64,000 bases of DNA from Brevundimonas sp. Leaf363 (GTDB lineage: Bacteria; Pseudomonadota; Alphaproteobacteria; Caulobacterales; Caulobacteraceae): the NCBI RefSeq assembly GCF_001424025.1, contig NZ_LMPZ01000002.1, forward strand, positions 356,714 to 420,713, given 5' to 3'. Position 1 is the first letter of the stretch. Each line of letters opens with the position of its first letter. Below the pieces are notes generated by a model, which was given only the letters and a program-made list of their open reading frames with translations, was not told the origin of the DNA and made no database searches. Both the position numbers and the translations under genes were made by a program. Below, in pieces: positions 8,634 through 17,412 of the stretch.

Positions 8634-9457
8634 TGCTGGGACTGCCGCTCGGCGAGATCGTGACCCTGCTGGCCGCCGTCATCGCGGCGGGGCTGCTGGG
8701 CGGGCTGGTCGCGGGCCTGTTCGGCGTGGGCGGCGGGACGGTGATCGTGCCGGCGCTGTTCTATGCGTTCGAGACGCTGGGGCTGGGCGGCGAGAGCAAT
8801 CTGCACGTCGCCATCGGCACCTCCCTGCTGACCATCGTCGCCACGTCCTGGCGGTCGCTGAGTGCGCATCGCAGCCACGGGGCGGTGGACGAAGAGGTGC
8901 TGAAGACGTGGAGCCCGTGGGTGGCGGGCGGCGCCCTGATCGGCGCGGGGATCGCCGGCTTTACCTCGATGGCCGGGCTGGCCATCGTCTACGGTACCTG
9001 CCTGGCCGTGGTGGCGGCGCAGATGGGATTGTTGCCCGAGCGGATCACCCTGTCGAAGACCCTGCCGACCGGCTGGGTGCGGCGCATTCTGGCTGCGGCC
9101 ATCGGCGGACTGTCGGCCATGATGGGCGTGGGCGGCGGCAGTCTGGGCGGCATGGCCCTGACCCTGTGCGGACGGCCGATCCACCAGGCGGTGGCGACGG
9201 CGTCCGGCCTCGGCATCGCCATCGGCGCGGCCGCGACCCTGGGCTTCGTGGTGTTCGGCTGGGATGCTATCGGGCGGCCGGCGTTGTCGCTGGGCTATGT
9301 GAACGTGCCGGCGGCGATCCTGATGGGGCTGCTGACCACGGCCGTCGCGCCTTACGGGGCCAAGCTGGCGCACCGGCTGGACAAGCGGGTGCTGCGAAAG
9401 GCCTTCGCCCTCTACCTGCTGGCCACGGCCGTGTCGGTGATGATCAAGGCGCTCTGA
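8633..9457 (+). CDS. TauE/SafE family (sulfite exporter-like) membrane permease
   Basis: A 274-residue polytopic inner-membrane protein. Two glycine-rich repeats, GLFGVGGGTVIVPAL near residue 30 and MMGVGGGSLGG near residue 163, are the paired signatures of the TauE/SafE (DUF81) family. Members move sulfite, sulfoacetate or other organic anions. The gene is coupled to dusA by a one-base overlap but has no evident functional link to it. Substrate cannot be assigned. Confidence 0.88.
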   Translation: MLGLPLGEIVTLLAAVIAAGLLGGLVAGLFGVGGGTVIVPALFYAFETLGLGGESNLHVAIGTSLLTIVATSWRSLSAHRSHGAVDEEVLKTWSPWVAGGALIGAGIAGFTSMAGLAIVYGTCLAVVAAQMGLLPERITLSKTLPTGWVRRILAAAIGGLSAMMGVGGGSLGGMALTLCGRPIHQAVATASGLGIAIGAAATLGFVVFGWDAIGRPALSLGYVNVPAAILMGLLTTAVAPYGAKLAHRLDKRVLRKAFALYLLATAVSVMIKAL

Positions 9458-9552
9458 ACATACCGAACGTCGTTAAGGGAACGTAAGCGGTCGGAGCCGA
9501 TCCTGGCGGCCTGCTCCCCGATTCTCCCCCCGAGCGTTCAAGGACGACCGAG

Positions 9553-10227
9553 ATGCTCCGCGCCGCAATATACGCCTCTGCCTTGATCGCTGCCATCGCA
9601 CTGACGGCCGGCGCCGCTGACGCCCAGACCAGCCGTCTCGCCGTCGGTGTGCAGGGCGGCACGCTCGGCGCCGGCGCCGGCGTCCAGTTCTCGCTCAACG
9701 ACTACCTTGTGCTGCGCGGCAGCTACGACGCCTTGTCGATCGAGCGCGACGATACCTATGACGACATCGCCTATAACGGCGATGCGGACTTCTCGTCGCC
9801 TGGCGCCTTCGTGGACCTGCACCCGTTCCGCAACGCCTTGCTCATCTCGGGCGGCGTCTATCTCGGGGACCGAAGCGTCAGCATCGACAGCACGCCTACC
9901 GGCTCGACCGAGGTGGGCGGCGTCACCTTCACGCCTGAGCAGATCGGAACGCTGAAAGGCTCGATCGATCTTGAGGGGACCGCGCCGTTCGTTGGGGTCG
10001 GCTTCGACAACACCTTCACCAGCGGCGGTCACTGGGGCTGGCGCGTGCTGGTCGGCGCGGCCTTCAGTGATGAGCCTCAGGTCGATCTGGCGAGCGAAGG
10101 CGGCACGGTCTCCGCCACGCCCCAGTTCCAGGCGGCGTTGGCCGTCGAGGAAGCCGAGATTCAGGCCGAGGCGGATGACTACAACGTCCTGCCGGTCGTG
10201 CAGGTGGGCCTGAACTACCGGTTCTAG
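9553..10227 (+). CDS. Outer-membrane beta-barrel protein
   Basis: A 224-residue protein with a Sec signal peptide (MLRAAIYASALIAAIALTAG) and a likely cleavage after AADA. The rest is a series of alternating amphipathic strands rich in glycine, aromatics and aspartate, and it ends in NYRF. A terminal phenylalanine is the usual Bam recognition signal of outer-membrane barrels, and the size fits an 8-10-strand barrel. I do not recognise a specific family. Its stop codon overlaps the stop of the convergent protease gene through a shared CTAG (10224-10227). The 95 bp before it carry no clear promoter that I can support. Confidence 0.72.
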   Translation: MLRAAIYASALIAAIALTAGAADAQTSRLAVGVQGGTLGAGAGVQFSLNDYLVLRGSYDALSIERDDTYDDIAYNGDADFSSPGAFVDLHPFRNALLISGGVYLGDRSVSIDSTPTGSTEVGGVTFTPEQIGTLKGSIDLEGTAPFVGVGFDNTFTSGGHWGWRVLVGAAFSDEPQVDLASEGGTVSATPQFQAALAVEEAEIQAEADDYNVLPVVQVGLNYRF

Positions 10228-10736
10228 GGTCGCAGCGTCAGGCCGGACGGCGTGGCTTCCATGCTGGACAGCTTGCCCAGATAGCTCATGCCCAGGAGGG
10301 AATAGGGCAGGCCCTCCTCCACGATCAGGGCCTGCACCTGACGTACCTCGGCTCCGGCGACGGCGACGACGCTCAGCGTGACCGGCGCGGCGCGAACAGG
10401 ACCGGATGCGGTCTCGACGCGGGCGGTGAAATCTTCGGACTTCGGCGACAGGCCCAGACGCGCGGCGTCGTCCCGGGTCAGGGCCACGACGCTGGCGCCC
10501 GTGTCGACCAGCACCCGCACGGCGCGCCCGTCGATGCGCGCCTCGGCCCAGTAGTGGCCGTCCGGTCCCTTGACGATCTGAGTATCCGATCCGCGGGCAA
10601 CGGGTGCGGCGGCGACCACAGCGGGCGCGGCCTGGGCCGTACCTGGCTGGTCCAGCCTATGGATCCAGAAAGCCGCAGAGAGAGAGGCGCAGAGCGCCGC
10701 AACAAAAACGCCGAGGGAGGACAGGTCGAAACGCAT
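10224..10736 (-). CDS. Membrane-anchored retropepsin-like aspartic protease (TIGR02281 type)
   Basis: A 170-residue protein with one N-terminal transmembrane segment (LGVFVAALCASLSAAFWIH) followed by a single retropepsin-like domain. The active site is VLVDTGASVVALT (DTGAS) and a second conserved element is SLLGMSYLGKL. One DTG per chain means it should act as a dimer, like retroviral proteases and the rickettsial/alphaproteobacterial APRc/TIGR02281 group. The domain faces the periplasm. The ATG at 10734-10736 is chosen because it begins just before the TM helix; upstream codons overlap the DUF1289 gene in another frame. Confidence 0.88.
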   Translation of the reverse strand: MRFDLSSLGVFVAALCASLSAAFWIHRLDQPGTAQAAPAVVAAAPVARGSDTQIVKGPDGHYWAEARIDGRAVRVLVDTGASVVALTRDDAARLGLSPKSEDFTARVETASGPVRAAPVTLSVVAVAGAEVRQVQALIVEEGLPYSLLGMSYLGKLSSMEATPSGLTLRP

Positions 10737-10827
10737 GGATCCACGCTGAACGCGCCGCTTCTGCGGCCACGACCTGTCTAGGCGACCGGGGTTGGAATGC
10801 GGTGAATGGATGTGGTGGACGCCGCGT

Positions 10828-11043
10828 TTACCCTTTGAAACCAACCCGGAAGGCTTCGGGCAGGCGATCCACGCGCGCGGGCAACTCGGCCATGATCTGC
10901 GCCCGCCGCTCGTCGTCCAAGCGCGACCATTCGGCGATCTCCTGCAGGCTACGCAGGCAGCCCAGACACAGACCGGACGCCCCATCCACGGCGCAAACCT
11001 TGACGCATGGAGTGATGACGGGGCGGGGTGGGGCGTCGGTCAT
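10828..11043 (-). CDS. DUF1289 small cysteine-rich protein
   Basis: A 71-residue protein with the DUF1289 pattern: TPCVKVC, then GLCLGCLRSLQEIAEW. The four cysteines suggest a small metal-binding or Fe-S motif. It is in the same direction as the retropepsin gene, with a 91-bp gap, and may be co-transcribed. Function is not known. Confidence 0.9.
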   Translation of the reverse strand: MTDAPPRPVITPCVKVCAVDGASGLCLGCLRSLQEIAEWSRLDDERRAQIMAELPARVDRLPEAFRVGFKG

Positions 11044-11088
11044 TTATGACATCCTAACGAAAAACACTCCGGCATCGGATCAAAAAAC

Positions 11089-11116
11089 TTGCCAATCGCT
11101 ACGGGATGCGTATCCT
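11089..11116 (+). promoter_or_regulatory. Predicted sigma-70-type promoter for the small ORF
   Basis: TTGCCA (11089-11094) and TATCCT (11111-11116) are separated by 16 bp and match the -35 and -10 consensus in four of six positions each. Transcription would start near 11123, leaving a leader of about 78 nt before the small ORF. This is a pattern match only. Confidence 0.5.
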
Positions 11117-11165
11117 GTAGTGGACACGAAACGACTATGAGGGTGAGACCCCCTGCAAGCACGAC

Positions 11166-11198
11166 GTGTCTCTTTTCTTCGTTCACGAAAGGAGACAC
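11166..11198 (+). promoter_or_regulatory. Leader hairpin that buries the ribosome-binding site (RNA-thermometer-like)
   Basis: GTGTCTCTTTTC (11166-11177) pairs with GAAAGGAGACAC (11187-11198) through 12 consecutive pairs, one of them G-U, around a 9-nt loop. The right arm contains the Shine-Dalgarno AAGGAG. The left arm presents four consecutive Us to AAAG, resembling FourU thermometers. The ATG follows after CCG at 11202. The folding is read directly; thermal or ligand control is inferred. Confidence 0.55.
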
Positions 11199-11201
11199 CC
11201 G

Positions 11202-11354
11202 ATGAACGAGCGCGACCGCAATCTACAGCACGCCATGATGTCCTTCGCCCTTTTCGGCGGGATGCTGGTGAACACACGACGGCAGAGCGAAGGGCGACAT
11301 ACCAGCCCTTCTTCGGCCTTCAGCCCGATTTCGCCGCGAAAACCGCGGCGCTGA
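11202..11354 (+). CDS. Small hypothetical protein (50 aa) with structured leader
   Basis: Fifty residues starting MNERDRNLQHAMMSFALFGGML and ending in a basic, serine/proline-rich tail (SPISPRKPRR). The N-terminal third is amphipathic or weakly hydrophobic. The ORF has its own candidate promoter, an AAGGAG ribosome-binding site held in a hairpin, and a strong 12-bp stem 19 nt after its stop, so it looks like a complete small transcription unit or a leader peptide for the enoyl-CoA hydratase. I recognise no family. A GTG start at 11166 would place the ribosome-binding hairpin inside the gene and is less likely. Confidence 0.5.
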   Translation: MNERDRNLQHAMMSFALFGGMLVNTRRQSEGRHTSPSSAFSPISPRKPRR

Positions 11355-11372
11355 AGCCATCGCCCTTGCAGT

Positions 11373-11407
11373 CAACGACCCCGGTCCCGAAAAGGCCGGG
11401 GTCGTTG
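11373..11407 (+). terminator. Strong stem-loop between the small ORF and the hydratase gene
   Basis: CAACGACCCCGG (11373-11384) and CCGGGGTCGTTG (11396-11407) form a perfect 12-bp stem with an 11-nt loop. There is no U tract after it, so it may be a weak or Rho-assisted terminator, or an attenuator. It ends 7 nt before the GGGGG ribosome-binding site of the next gene. Confidence 0.65.
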
Positions 11408-11423
11408 CAACTTGGGGGTCCTG

Positions 11424-12224
11424 ATGACCGCATTGATCCGCGAAAGCCGCCAGGGCGACATCGCCGTCTGGACCTTGGACCGCGCAGACCGGCTGAACGC
11501 CGTGCCGGACCTGGGGGATGGCGACGCCTTCGCGGCCGCCTGCGAGCGGGCCAATGCGGACCCGTCCCTGCGCTGCATCGTCCTGACCGGGGCCGGGCGG
11601 GCCTTCTCCGCCGGCGGCGACCTGAAGGCCATGCGTGACCGACGCGATCTGTTCGAGGGCTCGGGCCTGGCGATCCGCGAGCGCTACCGCCGCGTGGTGC
11701 ATCGGATCATGCGGTCGCTTTACGGGCTGGAGCTGCCGCTGATCGCGGCGGTGAACGGTCCGGCCATGGGCCTGGGCTGCGACATCGCCGGCCTCGCGGA
11801 CCTGCGGGTCGCCTCCGATCGCGCCAGCTTCGGCGTGCCCTTCCTGAAGCTGGGCATCGTGCCGGGCGACGGCGGAGCGTGGCTGTTGCCGCGCAATGTC
11901 GGCTACGTGCGCGCGGCGGAGATGTTGTTCACCGGCAAGGTTCTGGACGCCGATACGGCGCTGGCGTGGGGGCTGGTCAATGCAGTGACGCCGCACGACG
12001 GTCTTATGGCGGAGGCCATGCGGCTGGCGCAGGAGGTCGCGTCCCGCCCGCCTCACGCCCTGCGCCTGACCAAGGCACTGCTCCGTCAGGGACGCGACGC
12101 AACCTTCGACCAGATTTTGGAGCAGTCGGCGGCCATTCAGGCCCTGGCTCACCTCAGCGCCGACCATGCCGAAGGCGTGGCCGCGGTGATCGAGAAGCGG
12201 GCGGGCGTCTTTCGGGGCGAGTGA
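11424..12224 (+). CDS. Enoyl-CoA hydratase/isomerase family protein
   Basis: A 266-residue crotonase-fold enzyme. The first oxyanion-hole segment is AFSAGGDLKAM (about residue 58), and the second is GPAMGLGCDIAGLADLR (about 112). KLGIVPGDGGAWLLPR and AAEMLFTGKVLDADTALAWGLV follow in the family order. Such enzymes hydrate or isomerise CoA thioesters in the cytoplasm, for example in fatty-acid or aromatic catabolism. The acidic residues that act in classical hydratases are not all in their usual context, so the exact reaction is open. No other beta-oxidation gene adjoins it. The ATG at 11424 has a GGGGG ribosome-binding site. Confidence 0.85.
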   Translation: MTALIRESRQGDIAVWTLDRADRLNAVPDLGDGDAFAAACERANADPSLRCIVLTGAGRAFSAGGDLKAMRDRRDLFEGSGLAIRERYRRVVHRIMRSLYGLELPLIAAVNGPAMGLGCDIAGLADLRVASDRASFGVPFLKLGIVPGDGGAWLLPRNVGYVRAAEMLFTGKVLDADTALAWGLVNAVTPHDGLMAEAMRLAQEVASRPPHALRLTKALLRQGRDATFDQILEQSAAIQALAHLSADHAEGVAAVIEKRAGVFRGE

Positions 12225-12262
12225 TCTCCCGTCGGCGCAATGTCGGCGCGAGACCCTGCGCT

Positions 12263-13270
12263 TTACGCCGCAGGCCGCATCGAACGCTCGGGACCGACGC
12301 CCGGCGAGACCGGACGCGGGGCGCCCGCCTGCTGGCCCGCCTTCATGAACTTCACCAGCACCCGCTGGCCGATCAGCAGTGGCGCTGTGTCGGCCGACAC
12401 CACCACCTCGACCACCCGCTCGTCGGTGGCCTGCGACTGGTCTTCCGACGACAGGCGGCGGGCGCCGAACAGGGGGGCGATGCGGATCACCTTGCCGACA
12501 TAGACCTTGGACTGATCGGCTTCCGAGACGATCTCGACGTCCTGGCCGGGCGTCACATTGGGGATGTCGCTCTCGATGATCTCGGCGCGGACGATCCGCT
12601 GTGTGTCGGGCTGCAGGTCGAACATGTTGGACACGTTCAGGGTCGAGGCGCCGGCGCCCGGGTTGGCGTAGCGACGCACGATCCGGCCGGCCATCGGCGC
12701 GCGGATGATGGTCAGTTCCAGATTGTAGGCGGCCTCGTTCAGGCGGGCGCGAGCGGTCATGATCGAGGCCTGCTGCGCGGCGTAGTTGGCGCGGGCGGCG
12801 TCGATGGCGTCCTGGGCCTGGTCGATACGCTGGGCGGCGACGAAGTTGGTGGCGACCAGCTTCTCCAGCCGCTCGCGTTCACGCACGGCGGTGTTGATCT
12901 GAACCTGGAGCATCCGCAGCTGGCTCTCGGCCTGGGCGACTTCGGCGCGGGCGCGGGATACGGCCAGACGTGGCTCGTCGTCTTCCTGGCGGGCCAGGAT
13001 CTGACCGGCGGTGACGCGATCGCCTTCCTGCACCAGAACCTCACGCACCACGCCGCCACGGCGCGCCGCGACGTTGATGATGCCGCCCTCGACGTCGGCC
13101 TTGCCGTTGGCGACGGCGGAGTAGGGGCTGACGACCGCCTCGGCCGACGCCTTCTCGACCTCGGCCTTCTTGGCCTTGCTGGCGTTCGACATGACGACGA
13201 AGCCGACGACCAGGACGATGATCGCCAGGACGCCGATCCAGAGCCACTTGTTCTTCAGGAAGCGAGGCAT
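12263..13270 (-). CDS. HlyD-family periplasmic adaptor of an ABC exporter
   Basis: A 335-residue membrane-fusion protein: cytoplasmic MPRFLKNK, a TM helix (WIGVLAIIVLVVGFVVM), a barrel-sandwich half motif (VREVLVQEGDRVTAGQILA), a coiled-coil hairpin of about 110 residues, the second half motif (IIRAPMAGRIVRR), and a beta-barrel. It would link the inner-membrane ABC complex to a TolC-type channel, which is not in this window. It is the last gene of a three-gene set after the permease and ATPase, 14 bp from the latter. The ATG at 13268-13270 is placed directly before the TM helix. Confidence 0.92.
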   Translation of the reverse strand: MPRFLKNKWLWIGVLAIIVLVVGFVVMSNASKAKKAEVEKASAEAVVSPYSAVANGKADVEGGIINVAARRGGVVREVLVQEGDRVTAGQILARQEDDEPRLAVSRARAEVAQAESQLRMLQVQINTAVRERERLEKLVATNFVAAQRIDQAQDAIDAARANYAAQQASIMTARARLNEAAYNLELTIIRAPMAGRIVRRYANPGAGASTLNVSNMFDLQPDTQRIVRAEIIESDIPNVTPGQDVEIVSEADQSKVYVGKVIRIAPLFGARRLSSEDQSQATDERVVEVVVSADTAPLLIGQRVLVKFMKAGQQAGAPRPVSPGVGPERSMRPAA

Positions 13271-13284
13271 GGGTTCTAAGGCTC

Positions 13285-14049
13285 TCAGTGCGACGCCAGC
13301 ACGGCGTCGGGCTGCGGCGTGCGCCGCTGGTCGTCGAGGATCTTGCCGTCCTCGATATGGATGACACGGTCGGCCCAAGCTTCCAGGCGCGGGTCGTGGG
13401 TGACGCAGATGACGGCGGCGCCGTGCTCGGTGGCCGCGCGGCGCAGCAGGCGGATCACCACCTGGCCGTTCTCGCCGTCCAGAGCCGAGGTCGGCTCGTC
13501 CGCGAACAGCAGCTTGGGGTTCTTGGCCAGGGCGCGGGCGATGGCGACGCGCTGCTTCTCGCCGCCGGACAGGGCCGAGGGCTTCTGGTTGATGCGGTGA
13601 CCCAGGCCGACCTCTTCCAGCGCAGCGACGGCGCGCCGGCGGGCCTCGGCCTTGTCCAGCCCCTGGTACTTCAGGACGGTCATCACCTGCTGCAGGGCGC
13701 TCAGCGCCGGGAACAGGTTGAAGCCCTGGAAGATGAAGCCGCAGTGGTCCAGGCGGAACTTGTCCAGCGCCCCGGACGACAGCTTCCACATGTCATCGAC
13801 GTCCAGCGCATCGACACGGCCCTCTTCAGGCTTGAGCAAGCCCGACAGCGCCGCGATCAGGGTCGACTTGCCCGAGCCGGAGGGGCCCATGACCATGGTC
13901 AGATCGCCGTGGCGCGCGTCGAAGTCGACGCCCTTCAGCACCTCGACGAAGCTGCGGCCCGTCTTGAAGCGTTTGACGACGCCCTTGGCCTCGATGGCGA
14001 AGTCTCCGTGCTTGCCGTGGACACTGGTGGTGTGATGCAGGGCGGTCAT
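13285..14049 (-). CDS. ABC transporter ATP-binding protein (MacB/LolD/DevA type)
   Basis: A 254-residue ATPase with Walker A GPSGSGKST (55-63), Q-loop FIFQGFNLFP, signature LSGGEKQRVAIARAL, Walker B LLFADEPTSALD and a switch histidine in CVTHDPRLEAW. This is the type-VII (MacB-like, mechanotransmitting) subgroup that partners with FtsX-type permeases. Its start overlaps the permease stop by four bases (ATGA, 14046-14049). With the downstream HlyD protein it resembles cyanobacterial DevBCA exporters. Confidence 0.95.
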   Translation of the reverse strand: MTALHHTTSVHGKHGDFAIEAKGVVKRFKTGRSFVEVLKGVDFDARHGDLTMVMGPSGSGKSTLIAALSGLLKPEEGRVDALDVDDMWKLSSGALDKFRLDHCGFIFQGFNLFPALSALQQVMTVLKYQGLDKAEARRRAVAALEEVGLGHRINQKPSALSGGEKQRVAIARALAKNPKLLFADEPTSALDGENGQVVIRLLRRAATEHGAAVICVTHDPRLEAWADRVIHIEDGKILDDQRRTPQPDAVLASH

Positions 14050-15197
14050 CGCAGCAAATCCGCCGGCTGGCTGTTTTTCAGCACGCCCAGCGACAGGAAG
14101 CCGCTCATCAGGGCGATCAGGATCAGCATGACGCCCACCAGCACCAGCACGCTAGGCGGATAGGCCATCACCACATTGCCCGCCGCCGCCAGCAGCGAGA
14201 TCAGCCAGGTGAGGATGAAGGACGCCAGCAAGCCGACGATGCCGACCCAGAAGCTCAACTCCATGACGATGTTTCGCAGTGAGCTCATGGAAACGCCCAG
14301 AGCCCGCAGCGAGGCGAACTCCTTGATGTTGGCCATGATGGCCCCGCGCAGCGTCTGCCAGGTGATGGCCACCCCGATCAGGGTGCCCAGGAAGACCGAG
14401 AAGCCCAGCATGATGCCGACGATCTGGAACTTGACCATGTCGATCAGACTGAACTTCGACAGGTTTGTCCGGGTCTCGGCTTTATAGAGGCCATTGGCGG
14501 TGCGGTTCAGTTGGTTGGCCACGATCTCGGCGCGCCCCGGATCCTTGATCCGCACCATCAGCGGCCCGACGCGGTTGCCGTTGTTCGCCTCGCCCAACAT
14601 CCGCAGGGTGTCGCGGCTCATGACCACGCTCGCGATCTGCATGTTGGGATAGCCGCGCAGCACGGCGCGGACGTGAACCGTCTTCCCGTTGTAGATGGCC
14701 TTGTCGCCCAGCTGGACGCCGAGGCGGCCCAGCGAGGTCTCGTCCACGGCGATGGCGAACGGCTGGCGCAGGGCCTCGACCAGCTCGGTCGAATAGTCGC
14801 TGGGGATCGTCACCGCGTCGGGGCCGGTGTCGATGGCGGTGATCTGAACCTGTTCGGGCTGGCGCGGCTTGCTGGTGTCGTCGCCCGGCTTGGGAATGCT
14901 GCGCAGCCGGCCCCACGACCCGTCCAGGTCGGCTACGGCCTCGACCTCGGGATGGCTCCAGACCATGGGCATGACCCGGCGCGGCAGGCTGGCGCCGCCG
15001 CCCTGCAGGCCTTCGGCGCCGGGCGGCAGGATCATGATGTCGGCCGTCGCCCGGTCGATGGTCGCCGTCCAGGCCTTGCCCATGCCGACGAACATGCCGA
15101 GTTGGGCCAGGACCAGCAGGCCCGAAAACGCCAGCGCAACGACGGCGGCCATGTAGCGGCGCCATTCATAGAGCAGCGTGGAAAGCGCTAGCGACAT
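14046..15197 (-). CDS. FtsX-type ABC transporter permease (DevC-like)
   Basis: A 383-residue membrane protein. One TM helix lies near the N-terminus (residues about 15-37), a periplasmic domain of about 220 residues follows, and three C-terminal helices make up the FtsX domain (for example IVGIMLGFSVFLGTLIGVAITW). This four-helix layout is that of MacB/DevC permeases. It is the first gene of the permease-ATPase-adaptor operon. The substrate, perhaps a glycolipid, lipid or peptide, is unknown. Confidence 0.92.
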   Translation of the reverse strand: MSLALSTLLYEWRRYMAAVVALAFSGLLVLAQLGMFVGMGKAWTATIDRATADIMILPPGAEGLQGGGASLPRRVMPMVWSHPEVEAVADLDGSWGRLRSIPKPGDDTSKPRQPEQVQITAIDTGPDAVTIPSDYSTELVEALRQPFAIAVDETSLGRLGVQLGDKAIYNGKTVHVRAVLRGYPNMQIASVVMSRDTLRMLGEANNGNRVGPLMVRIKDPGRAEIVANQLNRTANGLYKAETRTNLSKFSLIDMVKFQIVGIMLGFSVFLGTLIGVAITWQTLRGAIMANIKEFASLRALGVSMSSLRNIVMELSFWVGIVGLLASFILTWLISLLAAAGNVVMAYPPSVLVLVGVMLILIALMSGFLSLGVLKNSQPADLLR

Positions 15198-15339
15198 ACG
15201 CGGATTGTTCTCCCCCGCTTCGCTATGACGAGCCGCGCGTGCGCTTCCAAGTTAAATCGGGGTAAGGCGCCCCCCCTGCGCTTGCGCGTCGCAGGCGGGC
15301 GCGCCAAGACCGTGTCTGTTGCCTTTCCGTGAGTTGTCC

Positions 15340-17412
15340 ATGCTCAAGCGTCTGTCCTCCGTCGTCCTCGCCCTGTCCCTGGGAGTGGCGACCGCGCCGC
15401 CGGTTCTCGCCGATGAGGGGATGTGGACCTTCGACGCCTTCCCGATCCAGGCGGCGAACCAGGCGACGGGCGCGCGCATCGATCAGGCCTGGCTGGACCG
15501 GGTGCAGCAGGGCGCGGTGCGCCTGCGCGGCTGTTCGGCCTCGGTGGTGTCGGATCAGGGCCTGGTGGTGACCAACCATCACTGCGTCGTCTCCTGCGTC
15601 CAGGCCCTGTCGGACGCCCAGCACGACTTCGTCCGCGACGGCTTCATGAGCGCGACGCGTGAGGAAGAGCGCCGCTGCCCCGGCCAGACGGCCGAGATCC
15701 TGACCCGCATCACCGACGTCACCGAGCGGGTCCAGAACGCCGGCGCCGGACTGACGGGCGCCGACTTCGTGCGGGCGCGCGCCGCCGAGATTCAGGCCAT
15801 CCAGACCGCCGCCTGCAACGGCGATCCGAAGCGCACCTGCCAAGTCGTGACCCTGTTCCGGGGCGGCCGGTTCTCGCTCTACGAATACGCCAAGTACGAG
15901 GACGTGCGCCTCGTCTTCGCGCCGGAGTTCCAGGCGGCCTTCTTCGGCGGTGATCCGGACAACTTCAACTTCCCGCGCTATGCGCTCGATGTCGGTTTCC
16001 TGCGCCTCTATGACGACGGCAAGGTGGTCTCGACGCCGCAGCATCTGACCTGGAATCCGGCTGCGCCGCGCGACGGCGAAGCGACCTTCATCCCCGGCAA
16101 TCCCGGCTCGACCCAGCGCCTGCTGACGGTCGCCCAGATGGAGCGCCTGCGCGACCAGACCAATCCGACGACCCTGATCCATACGTCGGAACTGCGCGGG
16201 CGGCTGCTGCAATACGCCATGCGCGACGACGAGGCGCACCGCGTCTCGGTCGATCCGATCTTCAGCGTCGAGAACGGCTTCAAGGTCTACGACGGCCAGC
16301 AGGGCGCGCTTGTGGACCCGGTCTTCTTCGGCGCGCGTGAGCAGGCGGAGACGGACCTGCGAGCCGCCATCTCGGCCGATGCGGCGCTGGCCGAACGCAC
16401 TGGCGACCCGTGGGGCGAGATCGCCGCCTCCGAGAGCAAGGCGCGCTCTCTTTATCTGCCCTATCGTCAGCTGGAGCAGGTCGCGGGCCAGCGTTCGGCC
16501 CTCTACGGTTTCGCGCGCGACATCGTCCGCATGGCCAAGGAGCGCGCCAAACCGGTCGAACAGCGGCGCGCCGGTTACACAGACGCCGACCTGGCCGCCC
16601 TGGGGCGCCGGCTGGCCACGGCCGCGCCGGTCGAGACCGATCTGGAGCAGATCTATCTGGCCTTCTGGCTGTCCAAGACGCGCGAATATCTGACCGTCGA
16701 TGACGCCCGGGTCCGCGCCCTGCTGGGCCGCGAGAGCCCGGAAGCCCTGGCCCAGCGGCTGGTCGAAGGCTCGAAGCTGGGCGACGCGGCTTTCCGCGCC
16801 CAGGCCCTGACCATGACGCCGGAACAGCTGGTCGCGTCCGGCGATCCGCTGCTGGCCTTCGTGATCGCTAACGACGACCAGGCGCAAGCCGTCCGTAACC
16901 AGTGGGAGGCCGAGGTGGCTGGCCCGACCGACCGCGCCGCCCAGCGCATCGCCCAGGCCCGCTTCGCCCTCTACGGCGACGCCCTCTATCCCGATGCGAC
17001 CTTCAGCCTGCGCCTGTCCTACGGCCGGGTCTCGGGCTGGCAGGAGAACGGCCAGACGGTCGGGCCCTTCACGCGCTTAGGCGGCCTTTACGACCGCGCC
17101 ACAGGCTCGGCGCCGTTCAACGCCCCGGCGCGCTTCCTGGCGGCGCAGGAGCGCGTGGCCAAGGACACCGTCTACGACTTCACCACCACCAACGACATCA
17201 TCGGCGGCAACTCCGGTTCGCCGGTGCTGAACGCGAAGGCCGAGGTGATCGGCCTGGCCTTCGACGGCAACATCCACTCGCTGGCCGGCAGCTTCGGCTA
17301 CGACTCCGAGAAGAACCGCACCATCGTGGTCTCCGCCGCCGCCGTCACCGAGGCGCTGCGCACCATCTACCCGAGCCCGGCGCTGCTGCGAGAACTGGGC
17401 GTTCGCCGTTGA
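15340..17412 (+). CDS. S46 family dipeptidyl-peptidase (DPP7-like)
   Basis: A 690-residue secreted serine peptidase that removes dipeptides from peptide N-termini. It has a signal peptide (residues 1-22) and then the mature start DEGMWTFDAFP typical of S46. The catalytic His lies in VTNHHCV (about residue 80) and the Ser in GGNSGSP (Ser625). Eighteen residues after the Ser, in AFDGN, is a glycine. In the characterised Porphyromonas enzymes this position (673) is Gly in DPP7 and Arg in acid-specific DPP11, so hydrophobic or broad P1 preference is expected here. The ATG at 15340 opens the signal peptide. Its stop overlaps the acetyltransferase start. Confidence 0.93.
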   Translation: MLKRLSSVVLALSLGVATAPPVLADEGMWTFDAFPIQAANQATGARIDQAWLDRVQQGAVRLRGCSASVVSDQGLVVTNHHCVVSCVQALSDAQHDFVRDGFMSATREEERRCPGQTAEILTRITDVTERVQNAGAGLTGADFVRARAAEIQAIQTAACNGDPKRTCQVVTLFRGGRFSLYEYAKYEDVRLVFAPEFQAAFFGGDPDNFNFPRYALDVGFLRLYDDGKVVSTPQHLTWNPAAPRDGEATFIPGNPGSTQRLLTVAQMERLRDQTNPTTLIHTSELRGRLLQYAMRDDEAHRVSVDPIFSVENGFKVYDGQQGALVDPVFFGAREQAETDLRAAISADAALAERTGDPWGEIAASESKARSLYLPYRQLEQVAGQRSALYGFARDIVRMAKERAKPVEQRRAGYTDADLAALGRRLATAAPVETDLEQIYLAFWLSKTREYLTVDDARVRALLGRESPEALAQRLVEGSKLGDAAFRAQALTMTPEQLVASGDPLLAFVIANDDQAQAVRNQWEAEVAGPTDRAAQRIAQARFALYGDALYPDATFSLRLSYGRVSGWQENGQTVGPFTRLGGLYDRATGSAPFNAPARFLAAQERVAKDTVYDFTTTNDIIGGNSGSPVLNAKAEVIGLAFDGNIHSLAGSFGYDSEKNRTIVVSAAAVTEALRTIYPSPALLRELGVRR

